In this document: one piece after another, positions 8,440 to 17,265 of the stretch | Position numbering within the stretch: position 1 is the first letter of the stretch | Layout: each line of letters opens with the position of its first letter | Source: Aureococcus anophagefferens | Lineage: Eukaryota > Sar > Pelagophyceae > Pelagomonadales > Pelagomonadaceae | NCBI RefSeq assembly: GCF_000186865.1 | Contig: NW_008705581.1 | Span: forward strand, 283,428-344,861 | Reading direction: 5' to 3' | DNA: 61,434 nucleotides | Notes under the pieces: model-generated | The model's database searches: none | Seen by the model: the letters and a program-made list of their open reading frames with translations, nothing else | What the model was told of the DNA's origin: nothing | Position numbers and translations under genes: made by a program

Positions 8440-9998
8440 TCAGTGCCGCGCGGCGCGCTTCTTGGGCTCGAGGAGGATGTTGGGGAAGAGGGAGAGCTCG
8501 GTCTTCTTCGCCGGCGGCGGCGCGAGGCGCACCTCCGCGACGGCCCGGGCGATGTCCGCGGCCTCCTTGGCCGCGAGGAAGGCGGCGTCGAAGCGGGGCG
8601 CGCGCTTGGACCGGTCGCCCCAGCCGCGGAAGAGGGGCCGCTTCTTCGACTTGCGGCTCGCGGGCCGCTCCGCGCGGCGGACCTCGCCCTCGGGCAACGG
8701 CGGCCGCGGGCCGACCCAGGTCTTGTCGAGCTGGAGCCGCGCGGAGAGGTCCGGCGTGCCCGGCGCGTCGTCGCCCGCGCTCTCCGCCGGGTCGTAGGCG
8801 TCGCCCTTCTCGAGGAGCACGTTGAGCTCGTCGAGGTTCACGAAGCCGCTGCGGTCCGTGTCGAGGGCGTCGACGAGGTGCATGATGCCCTCGTCGTTGA
8901 GCTCGAAGACGGAGACCTTGAGGTTGTGGCGGATGACGTCGTGGAACTCCTGGACGCTGAGCTGGCCGTCGCCGTTGAGGTCGATGTGCTCGAAGACGGC
9001 CTCGCGCACCGTGCGGTTGCTCGGCCCGAGCCAGGGCTTGGCCTTGTCGACGTGCTCGACGTGCTCCGCGACGTGCTTCCAGACGTACTCCTGGATGGAC
9101 AGCGCCTTGAGCCGCGTGCAGATCATGTGCAAAATCGCGTGCGACACGCCCCCCAAACCGAGCGCCGGGTCCTCCTCGCGCCGGCCGAACTGCTCGGCGC
9201 CGCGCGCCCGCGACGCCCGCAGGCACTCGGACCCGGCCGCGGTCTTCGCGTGGCCGCCGTGGTGGAAGTCGAACTTCGTCTCCCCCTCGTTGACGTAGTC
9301 GACGAGCGCGTCGACGTCGATGGCGTCGCGGCCGTCCTTGTCCAGCTCCAGGAACAGCATCATGACGTCCTCGTCGGGCAGCTGCTGCACGGTCAGCCGC
9401 AGGTGGATGCGCACGCCCCGGAGCATGTCGCGCGCCGCCTGGGCAGGAAAAGGGTGCGAAATTCCCAACTTCAAAGGCTCCTATCTCGGTCGTTTTCCGC
9501 TCGTTTCGGCTGATTTTTGGACGAGCGATCATCTCTCGGAGCGCTCTCGAAGCGTGGGTGCTGTTTCCGAAACGTGCGCGCGCGGAACACTCACGTTGAA
9601 GCGACGTTGAATCACCCTTTTCCTGCCCTGCGCGCCGCGATGCGGACGGCCGACCCGCGCGGCCCGTGCTGCCCCGCGAACTTCAGGAAGACCTGGTGGG
9701 GCGTCGAGCCCATGAAGGCCGCGCGGAAGTGGCGCCGGATCTCCGCGTGCTGCGCCTCGCTGAGGCGGTGGCGGCCCCGGGGCATGACGCGCGCCATGCC
9801 CCGGTGGTCCACGCGGCCCTCCTTGTTCTCCACGTCGCGCATGCGCCCGGGCGACATGGGCCCGCCGGCGCCCGTCGGCGGGGCGGCGCGTACGGCGACG
9901 CGAAACGCCGGGGCGAGGAAACGGCGACCGCGGGCGGACGCGACGTTAGGCGCCGCTCTCTGAGAGTGGACGTGCCGTTTCAGCCTCTGTTCGTGCAT
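8440..9998 (-). CDS. EF-hand calcium-binding protein
   Basis: Model: complement(8440..9438, 9639..9998), 452 residues. Two good calcium loops are visible: DLNGDGQLSVQEF and DTDRSGFVNLDEL, plus a weaker loop DKDGRDAIDVDAL. Near residue 60-110 is a segment with RHRLSEAQHAEIRRHFRAAF and MGSTPHQVFLKF. The C-terminal ~100 residues are basic and Pro-rich. A calcium sensor or regulatory subunit is likely, but the target is unknown. The start at 9998 (MHEQRLKRH) is the first in-frame ATG on this side of the divergent gene at 10144; a start at MSPGRM further in is possible. The introner splits it between GSAVRI and AARDMLRG, restoring frame. High GC and clean codon use elsewhere. Confidence 0.75.
9439..9638 (+). 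mobile_element. introner, family A copy 3 (antisense to host gene)
   Basis: A 200-nt intron on the minus strand with GC donor. The target GCGGCGCG is present on both sides, and the shared stretch is 9 nt. The inverted repeats are near perfect: CTGGGCAGGAAAAGGGTG on one end and CACCCTTTTCCTGCCCTG on the other. The core reads on the plus strand, antisense to the gene. Well-preserved, so probably a young copy. Confidence 0.93.
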
Positions 9999-10143
9999 GT
10001 ATCTCGTGTTTGAGGGCAATGTTGCTGCGATGTTGCATTGCTCTCCGCCGAGCTCGAGAGGCTCGCGGTGCGGCCTACCTCCTCGTCGTCGCCACTCGAG
10101 AGTTGCAGCTCCGCGAAACGCTCGAGAGTCGTGCACACCGTCG

Positions 10144-11370
10144 ATGCGCTTCCAGGCGCGCCGGCTGCTCACGACGATGTCGTCCTTCGGCGGCGGCGGC
10201 GGCGCGCGGTCCAAGGTCACGGGCCTGGCGCCGGGCCCCTTCGGCGTCGGCGTCACGACGGTCCAGTTCGAGGACCGGAGCCGCGACGACGGCGGCGCCT
10301 GCCGCAAGCTCCAGACGGAGATCTGGTACCCCGCGGCGCCGGCGTCGGGGCCTCCGAACCGCTACCGCGACTTCCTCGGCGCCGCGACGCCCGAGATTAT
10401 AGCCGCCGCGGAGAGGCCCGACGCCATCGGCGGCTACGCCGAGGGCCTCACGATCGCGGCGCTCGACGCGTCGTGGCCCCAATCGGCCATGCGCGACGCG
10501 CCGCCGCTGCCGACGGCCGCGCCCTGGCCCGCGGTCGTCTTCAGCCACGGAAGCGGCGCGTTCCGCGCGTCCTACGCCTTCTGGACGGAGTTCCTCGCGA
10601 GCCACGGCTACGTCGTCGCCGCCTGCGACCACCCGGGCAGCGCGCGCTTCACGCTCAACGACGGCGCGGTCGTGACGCCCGGCGGCCCGCGGTCGAAGCG
10701 GGCGCGCATGGAGCGCGACCGCGTCGCGGACGTCTTCGCGGTCCTCGACGGCCTCGAGGGCCTCGCGCGGACGGACAGCCGCTTCGCGGGCCGAGTGGAC
10801 GCGCGGAACGCGGCGGTGACGGGCATGTCCTTTGGCGGGTGGACGGCGGCGGCCGCGCTCGAGCGCGGCGACGCGCGCGTCAAGGCGGGCGTCCTCATGT
10901 GCCCGTCGCTCGCGTCGTCCGACGGCGGCGCGCTCGCCGCGGGCCACGGCGCGACGGCGCCGGCGCTCGTCGTGATCGGCGCCGAGGACACGGTCATCGG
11001 CGAGGAGGGCAACGCGGCCGCGCGGCGCTACGCCGCCGACCACGGCGGGCCCGCGGCGCTGCTCGAGATCGTCCGCGGCGGCCACGTGTCCTTCACGTCC
11101 TGCGAGCTCTACAATCCGACCTACGGCAACGGCATCGGCCCGTCGAAGTCGCTGACGACGCCGGGCGCGACCTACGAGCCCCTGCCCATCGCGGACCAGC
11201 ACGCGGTCGTCAACTCCTACGGCCTCGCCTTCCTCAACGCGCGCCTCAAGCCGCCGGGCCACGCGCTCCGCGAGCAGGCCGGCGACGTCTACGGCGCCGC
11301 CTACCTCGAGCGGAACCACTTCAACGACGCCGAGGTCAAGTACACCGAGGTCAAGTGCGACATCCTCTAG
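10144..11370 (+). CDS. alpha/beta hydrolase (PAF-acetylhydrolase/dienelactone hydrolase-like)
   Basis: 408 residues from the ATG at 10144 (MRFQARRLLTTMSSF). The hydrolase core is clear. AVVFSHGSGAFRASYAF carries the oxyanion-hole HG motif, HGYVVAACDHPGSA is the following strand and turn, and AAVTGMSFGGWTAAAAL is the nucleophile elbow (GMSFGG, catalytic Ser). ALVVIGAEDTVIGEEGN supplies the acid and IVRGGHVSFTSC the catalytic His. Early strands (LQTEIWYPA) resemble the PAF-acetylhydrolase or dipeptidyl-hydrolase group. It probably cleaves an ester or lactone; the substrate cannot be told. No transmembrane helix. It is divergent from the EF-hand gene with ~145 bp between starts, a probable shared promoter. 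Longer in-frame upstream starts exist. Confidence 0.8.
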   Translation: MRFQARRLLTTMSSFGGGGGARSKVTGLAPGPFGVGVTTVQFEDRSRDDGGACRKLQTEIWYPAAPASGPPNRYRDFLGAATPEIIAAAERPDAIGGYAEGLTIAALDASWPQSAMRDAPPLPTAAPWPAVVFSHGSGAFRASYAFWTEFLASHGYVVAACDHPGSARFTLNDGAVVTPGGPRSKRARMERDRVADVFAVLDGLEGLARTDSRFAGRVDARNAAVTGMSFGGWTAAAALERGDARVKAGVLMCPSLASSDGGALAAGHGATAPALVVIGAEDTVIGEEGNAAARRYAADHGGPAALLEIVRGGHVSFTSCELYNPTYGNGIGPSKSLTTPGATYEPLPIADQHAVVNSYGLAFLNARLKPPGHALREQAGDVYGAAYLERNHFNDAEVKYTEVKCDIL

Positions 11371-12194
11371 TTCGCGGACCCGTCCTAAACTCAGCCCGGA
11401 AGCTCGCGCTCCACGGGTGCCAGGCGCCACTGGCGAGACCGAGGCTGATCGAGCACCCTCCAAGAGCCTTCCAGGGAGACGTCCGGGCGTCGGCGGCGCC
11501 GTCCACGGGGCCGGTCTCCCTGACGCGTCACGTGACGCGTCTCTAGACGTGGCGAGGCGCGGGCGCGAAAGTTGTGTAGCCGCGGCCTCTCACTCTCTCT
11601 CTCTAGTGCATTAGACGAGCTAGCCCGCCGGCGCGCCTCCTTGGGCCGGCGCGGGCGCTGGGGCCCTCTCAAAGAACTCCGGCTCTCACGATGGTCCGGG
11701 CGCCGTGATCGCCGTCCTTTCCCCCCCCTCCCCTCCCACCGAGCACCGGCGCGCCCGTCGACGCGTCCTGCGCGTTACTAACGGACGCCGCATCCCTCGC
11801 CGTGCGCTGCTACAGTAGAAGTAGAGCCCGTGCGAATGGGAGATCGCCTGCTTAAGGCCATCTCGATCGCAATTCTTGACGTCGCGGATGCCTCGTGGGG
11901 ACCGCGGCACGGCCCGCCCCACGCCGCTGTATACGACATGCACCTCGTCGATGCGCGCGCTGGCGCCCATGGCCTCGGCGGCGTCTGGCTATGGCTGCAT
12001 CGTCCAGGAAACCACGAGGCGCTCATGTTTCCTTCCTCCGAGGCCAAGTTGCCGAGGCACCTTGAGGCGCTTGCAGATCGCTTGCATCTCATGGAGCTTT
12101 GTGCCAAAAACCGGAGTGAAAAACCAGAGGCTGTGGCGTCGTCGTCGTGCCTCTTTCCGGCTCGCCTCCCAGCGCGCCTCCCAACCCCCCGACC
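11371..12194. other. intergenic region with possible gene fragment
   Basis: No confident gene. The stretch holds a (TC)n run at about 11590-11605, a C-rich tract at 11721-11740, and then a less GC-rich part (about 11800-12130). In that part minus-strand frames such as 11686-11970 read protein-like pieces (IDEVHVVYSGVGRAV, LKQAISHSHGLYFYC) interrupted by a frame change. This could be the remnant of a dead gene or transposon; I cannot name it. Confidence 0.3.
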
Positions 12195-15100
12195 ATGCGC
12201 GACGACGACGAGGATGCGTCGCCGGCGTCGGCGAAGGACTCGCGGCGGTCGCGGACGCTGCGCCAGCAGCTCACGGCGAGCCCCATGAGCTGGGGCCGGT
12301 CCGGCAAGCGAAGCGACGGCGGCAGCGAGTACGACTCGCCCGCGTCGCCGCCGGGCCCGCCCGAGGGCGACGACGACTCGGCCGTGAGCTGCTCGACGCC
12401 CGTGGCGCTCGCGTGCAAGGGCGGCGGCGGCCGCGTCGTCGACCCCGCCGACCCCGACGTGCTCTACTTCGGCGACGAGCTCCGGCTCTGGGCCGTGTCC
12501 GAGTACGCCGTCGCGCGGCAGGCGCGGGACGGGTCGTCGAACAACGCGGACCTCGGCGGCTACGTCGGCGTCTACTTCAAGGGCCGCAAGCGGCGCGCGC
12601 GGACCGGGGCGGGAAGAGGGCGCGACGCGCCCGACTTCAAAGGCTCCGAGCTCGGTCGCTTTCCACTCGTTCTGGCTGATTTTTGGACGAGCGATCATCG
12701 CTCGGAACGGTCCCGACGCGCGGATGCTCTCTTTGGAACGCGCGCGCGCGGAACACGCACGTCGAAGCCGAATCGCCCTGTTCCCGCCCAGGCGCGGACG
12801 GGGCAGCAGCCGCTCGCGTGCGTGCCGCCCGTCGGCGACGACGCGCCGGGCGACTTCGTCGAGGCGGCGTTTCGGGTCGTGGACCCCCGGGGGCTCAAGG
12901 CCGAGAGCCACGCGGTGAAGATCGGCGACGAGGTGCTCCTCGTGGACCGCGACAACCACGCGTGGAACACGTCGACGAGCGGCGTCGTCGGCTACCTCGC
13001 GCCGCGGCTCCGGGGCGAGCGCGGCGAGACGCGCGTCAAGTTCAGCCGCGACATCTCCCAGTTCCTCCGGGGGTCCGCGGCCCTCGACGAGAGCGCCAAA
13101 CCGCCGCCGCAGCGGCCGCCGGTCCGCTACGGCGACAGCCTCTGGCTCGTCACGTGCCCGCCCTCCGCGGGCGACGCGAGCCACCCCGGCGGCGGGCGCC
13201 GGCGGCGCAAGGAGCACGTCCTGACGAACTTCAAGAAGGACACGTCCGCGCTCCTCGGCGGCTACCTCACCATCGACCCGCGCGGCTTCCCGCTCCAGTT
13301 CTCGCTCGAGCGGCCGCCGCCGGCGCTCGAGTCCGTCGTCGTCGGCAGCGACCACCACTACCGCGTCGGCTGGGGCCAGACCGTGCCCTTCAGCCGCGCG
13401 TCGACCGTGAGCCTGTCGCTGTCGTCGGGCGCGTCCGCGGCGTGCGACCTGCACGAATTGGAAGGGGACCGCAAGTGGCTCCCGCTCCGCGCGCCGCCGC
13501 GCGCGCTCAAGCACCGCGCGAGCTCGCCGTCCCTGGCCAACGCGCGGGGCCCGCCGACGGGCGCCGTGCTCCTCGAGGTCCGCGACCGCCGCGTCGAGGC
13601 CGCCGACGACGACGACGGCGACGACGCCGCCGCCGCGCCGCCGGACGACGCGCCGCCGCCGCCGCCGGCCATGGAGCCCTACGAGCCCCTCGTGCTCTGC
13701 GCCGCGGCGCGTTTCGCGGCGCAGGCGCTCCTCGCCGCGCCGGCCGCGCGCGCGGCCGCCGCGGCCGCGGCGCCCGCCGCGGCCGTCGCCGCCGCGCTCG
13801 CGGCGCCGCCGCGGCTCGTCGGCGCCGTCGCCGGCGCGGGCGCGGTCGCCGGCGCGCTCGTCGCCGCGCTCCTCGGCGCCGCCGCCGCCGACGCGGCGCT
13901 CCTCGGCGCCGCGGCCGGCGTCTTTTTCCTGGCGTCGCGCGCGCCGCAGGCCGACGCGGCCCGGGGCCCGCGGCGCCTGCTGCGGAGCCTGAGCGGCGCC
14001 GCGCGGCGGCCCAAGACGCTCAGCGGCGAGCTCGCCATCCTCCAGTGGTCCCCCGAGGGCGACGACGCCCTCCTGTCCGTCGCGACGCCGGCCGGCGGCT
14101 TCGGCGCGAAGCGGCGGTCCGGGCGGGAAAAGAGAGCGACATGCCCAACGTCAAAGGCTCCGATCTCGGCCGTTTTCCACTCGTTTCGGCTGACTTTTGG
14201 ACGAGCGATCATTTCTTGGAACGGTCTCGACGCGTGGATGCTTGTTCCGGAACGCGCGCGCGCGGACCACTCACGTTGAAGCGACGTTGAATCTCTCTGT
14301 TCCCGCCCAGGCGGCGGTCCGGCGGCGCGCTCGCGGGCCTCGGCGAGGCCGCGACGGCGGCGGAGCGCGGCGCCGTCGAGGAGCTGCGGCGGGTCGTCGC
14401 CGGGGACGCGTCCCACGGTCGCTGGCTCGAGGACGGCGAGCTCCTGCGCTTCGTCCGCGCGCGGAAGACGCTCGAGCAGCGAAGCGACCTCTTCCGCGAG
14501 GCCGCGGACTGGCGGCGCCAGCGGCGGAACAAGGACGGCGCCTACGCCGAGTCGGCGCAGGGGTCCTTCGGCGGCGACGAGCAGGCCTGGGTCGACGGCG
14601 CGGCGCCGCCGCCGGACTGGTGGGCGTTCGCGACCGCGCGGAACCCGACCGCCGGTTCGGGGACGTCCCGACCGACCTTCGGAACGCTCGAGCTCGGTCG
14701 CGTCGACGTCGATTCGGCCGATTTTTGGATGAATCGATGGCGCTCCTCGAGTGCTCGAGGCGCATCCGAAGCGCTCGCGTCGACACGGTCGCCTGCGCGC
14801 CCGTTGAAGTCGGGTCGAAGATGCGACGCGCAGGTTCATGACCGAGAACCTGCCGTTCGAGCTCTTCGGCGCGGACGCGAACGGCATCCCCGTGACCTAC
14901 ATCGGCCTCGGCCGCATGGACCTGAGCGGCATCTGCCGCGAGGTGGGCATCGAGCGGCTGGAGCAGAAGATGATCATGCAGAACGACATGTTCATCGACA
15001 TGGCGCGCGAGAAGACGCTCGCGCTGACCGCGGCCGCGGGCGAGCCCACGGTCACGCACGGCGGCGTCTTCGTCATCGACTGCGACGGCCTCGGGCGGCG

Positions 15101-15428
15101 CCACCTCGCCGAGGTGCGCATCTTCCGCCACGTCTCCGCGGCGCTCAAGGTCCTCCACCCGGAGCGGCAGCGGAAGACGTTCATCGTCCGCGCGCCGCGC
15201 ATCTTCTCCATGGTCTGGAAGCTCATCAAGCCCATGCTCGACGCGCGCATCATCTCCAAGATCAACATCATCGGCGTCCACGACAGCCTCCAGCCCGTCA
15301 TCGACGAGCTCGGCCCCGCGAACCTCCCGTCCATCTTCGGCGGCACCTACGACCTCAAGATCCAGCTCTCGGACAAGCTCGTCCCCGCCGGCGCCTTCGA
15401 CGCGTTCAAGGCGAAGCGCGCGCCGTGA
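12195..15428 (+). CDS. CRAL-TRIO (Sec14-like) lipid-transfer protein with long N-terminal region
   Basis: Model: join(12195..12596, 12792..14110, 14311..14625, 14834..15428), 876 residues. Residues 1-120 are acidic and low-complexity. About 100-400 has repeated beta-rich units (VLYFGDELRLWAVSEYA, VKIGDEVLLVDRDNHAW, VRYGDSLWLVTCP), suggestive of a beta-trefoil-like domain. About 470-570 is an Ala-rich membrane-like stretch. About 640-700 is the CRAL-TRIO N-terminal helical part (LLRFVRARKTLEQRSDLFREAADWRR). The last 200 residues are the lipid-binding domain (GIPVTYIGLGRMDL, GGVFVIDCDGLGRRHL, ERQRKTFIVRAPRIF, LPSIFGGTYD). It should bind a phosphoinositide or other hydrophobic ligand at a membrane. 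Two family A introners and one family B introner interrupt it; each splice restores a single target copy. Confidence 0.82.
12597..12791 (+). mobile_element. introner, family A copy 4, open in frame
   Basis: A 195-nt intron with perfect 8-bp target duplication GCGCGGAC and GC donor. The element runs CGGGGCGGGAAGAGGG ... CCCTGTTCCCGCCCAG, sense orientation. Its length is a multiple of three and no stop falls in the host frame, so retention would insert 65 residues. Confidence 0.9.
14111..14310 (+). mobile_element. introner, family A copy 5
   Basis: A 200-nt intron, sense orientation, GC donor. The target is GCGGCGGT, with two more chance matches giving a 10-nt shared stretch. The ends are CCGGGCGGGAAAAGAGAG and CTCTCTGTTCCCGCCCAG. 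Phase 2: GGC GCG AA / G CGG CGG. Retention would cause a frameshift and early stop. Confidence 0.93.
14626..14833 (+). mobile_element. introner, family B copy 2, GT donor
   Basis: A 208-nt intron, sense orientation. The target duplication is GTTCGCGA on the donor side and GTTCATGA on the acceptor side (two mismatches), so the donor is a canonical GT. The element begins CCGCGCGGAACCC and ends GATGCGACGCGCAG. Splicing gives PPDWWA/FMTENLPFELF, continuing the CRAL-TRIO domain. Confidence 0.87.
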
Positions 15429-15573
15429 GCGGGGTCGCCCCGCGCGGCGCTGGTCGCGGCGGGGGCCCCGCGCGTTACGATGGAGATATGTCGAAATTGA
15501 CAATGAGCTCACGGGCACGGCTGATAATGAACTTGAAAGAAATCTAAAAATCGCAACGGGAGATGAACCCGGC

Positions 15574-17124
15574 TCACTCCGCGGCCGCGGCGAAGGCGAA
15601 GCGGACCGCGTCGGCGTCGTCGTGGGCCTCGGCGAAGCCGTGGGCCTTGGCGAGGTCGCGGACCTTGCCGTCGAAGGTCCGCTTCTCCTGGTCCGTGAGC
15701 GGGACGACGAGGCGCGCCTTCTCCGCCGTCACGGCCGCGCCGGGCTTGAGCGCGGCGCGGAACGCGGGCGACTCGAGGAGCTGGGCGGCGTTGACGGAGA
15801 GGTAGGCCGCGTCGACGCTCCCCGGCGCCAGCCTGGCCAGCGCGGCGTCCGCGGGGCCCGCGAGCGGCGCGAAGACGACGCCGTCGAGCGACTCGACGAT
15901 GTGCTCCGCGTGCGCGACGGCGTCGCGGTCCTTGAGCGCGCCGAGGCCCGAGAAGATGTCGCCGGGCCGCGTCATGGCGTAGGGCGCGCCCGTCTCGATG
16001 GCGAAGAGGTAGCTCAGCACGTTGTAGACCGCGACCTCCGTCGCGTTGTGCTTCCGCTGCTCCGTCGCGTGGCCCTTGTCGGCGATCTCCAGGAGGGCGT
16101 CGACGTGGGGGCCGGCGTCGCAGGCGACGCCGAGGCCCGCGAAGGGGCCGACGGCCATGTCGCCCCAGTAGCCGCGGACCTCCTTCTTCCGCCCGCGGTC
16201 CTTGCCGTGCTTCAGGTGGCCCTCGACGAACGTCGCGAGGGTCCGGTTCGGCCGCGCGTAGGTCTGGTCGCCGAACTCGAAGGCGACGCCCGTGCGGCGC
16301 CAGTGGCGGTACTGCTTGAGGTGGACGAGGTCGCCGCCCGCCTGCGACCCGAGGCCTTTGCGGTAGTCCCAGTCGAAGCTACCGTCCGCGGCGTCGTAGC
16401 GCTTGCCGAGGTGCGCGCGCACGCGCCGGTCCCAGAGGTCGGCGATGTCGAAGGGCGCGCTCGACGCGCGCCAGGCCTGGAGGCCCGCGGCGAGGACGTC
16501 GCGGTCGCGGAACTTGAGGCGGCCGAGGTCCGCGACGTCCGCGAGGTCGCACGCCTGGGCAGCAAAAGAGAGATTCAACGTCGCTTCAACGTAAGTGTCC
16601 CGCGCGCGCGCGAGTGGAAAACGGCCGAGAAAGGAGCCTTTGAAGTTGGGAATTTCGCTCCCTTTTGCTGCCCTGTCGCACGCGTCGCCGCCGCTCGCCA
16701 AATCCAAAAGCTCGGCGGCGAGGCGCGACACGTAGGTCTCCGTGCGCTCCTGGACGAGGGCGTTGCCGAAGAGCTCGAGCCAGACGGCCGCGCGCTGCCG
16801 CAGCGGCAGCTCCCAGTCGAAGGCGACGCGGAGGAGCAGGAGGTGGCGCGCGACGAGCTCCACCGAATTCTCGTGGACGAGGAAGGTCACGGGCGCCTTG
16901 GCGCCGCCGCGGAGGCGCCGCGCCGCGATCGTCTTCAGGACGTGGCGCACGTCGCCGGGCGACGCGAGGAGCACCGTGGCGCCGCCGCCCGCCGCCGGCG
17001 GCGGGTCCAGCAGGTCCCGCGCGGGCGAGAAGCCCCAGAGCGCGTGCTGGCCCAGGGCGTCGGACCGCGACGACGTGTTCCAGACGAGCCGCTCCGTGTC
17101 CCGCAGGCTCGTCTGCGCCGCCAT
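15574..17124 (-). CDS. DNAAF3: dynein axonemal assembly factor 3 homologue
   Basis: Model: complement(15574..16554, 16684..17124), 473 residues. The N-terminal DUF4470-type domain has ALWGFSPARDLLDPP, VLLASPGDVRHVLKTIAAR and VTFLVHENSVELVARHLLLL. The central part has KFRDRDVLAAGLQAWR, FDWDYRKGL and QYRHWRRTGVAFEF. The C-terminal DUF4471-type part has RGYWGDMAVGPFAGLGV and TEVAVYNVLSYLFAIETG. This matches DNAAF3 (PF22 of Chlamydomonas), a cytoplasmic factor needed to preassemble outer and inner dynein arms of motile flagella. Its presence implies the organism builds or recently built motile flagella at some stage. A 129-nt family A introner sits in frame within it. The gene is intact after splicing. 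Confidence 0.87.
   Translation of the reverse strand: MAAQTSLRDTERLVWNTSSRSDALGQHALWGFSPARDLLDPPPAAGGGATVLLASPGDVRHVLKTIAARRLRGGAKAPVTFLVHENSVELVARHLLLLRVAFDWELPLRQRAAVWLELFGNALVQERTETYVSRLAAELLDLASGGDACDRAAKGSEIPNFKGSFLGRFPLARARDTYVEATLNLSFAAQACDLADVADLGRLKFRDRDVLAAGLQAWRASSAPFDIADLWDRRVRAHLGKRYDAADGSFDWDYRKGLGSQAGGDLVHLKQYRHWRRTGVAFEFGDQTYARPNRTLATFVEGHLKHGKDRGRKKEVRGYWGDMAVGPFAGLGVACDAGPHVDALLEIADKGHATEQRKHNATEVAVYNVLSYLFAIETGAPYAMTRPGDIFSGLGALKDRDAVAHAEHIVESLDGVVFAPLAGPADAALARLAPGSVDAAYLSVNAAQLLESPAFRAALKPGAAVTAEKARLVVPLTDQEKRTFDGKVRDLAKAHGFAEAHDDADAVRFAFAAAAE
16555..16683 (-). mobile_element. introner, family A copy 6, internally deleted and open in frame
   Basis: A 129-nt intron, sense orientation, GC donor, with perfect target duplication GCGTGCGA. 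The inverted repeats are intact (CAGGGCAGCAAAAGGG and CTCTTTTGCTGCCCAG). About 70 nt of the core, including the TTTTTGGACGAGCGATC block, is missing. Its length is a multiple of three without a stop, so the host frame stays open either way. Confidence 0.9.
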
Positions 17125-17265
17125 CGACGCGTTCGCCGGCGCTGGGGGCCGGTTTATCGTGGGCGGCCGCTGTACAGCCGCGCTGCCCGGTCGACGGTGT
17201 CGTCTGCGTTGACGTCACGGCCGCGGGCCCGATCGACGTCTGGACCCACTGGCACGCCATACGGC

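Noticed and set aside
9612..10307. Long minus-strand frame extending past the divergent hydrolase start
   Set aside because: Only the part from the ATG at 9998 inward is used for the EF-hand gene; further upstream the frame lies antisense to the hydrolase coding sequence.
11830..12288. Plus-strand frame starting MRMGDRLLKAISIAILDVAD as a gene
   Set aside because: It runs out of protein-like sense and overlaps the CRAL-TRIO start; the minus strand is equally protein-like, so at most a relic can be claimed.
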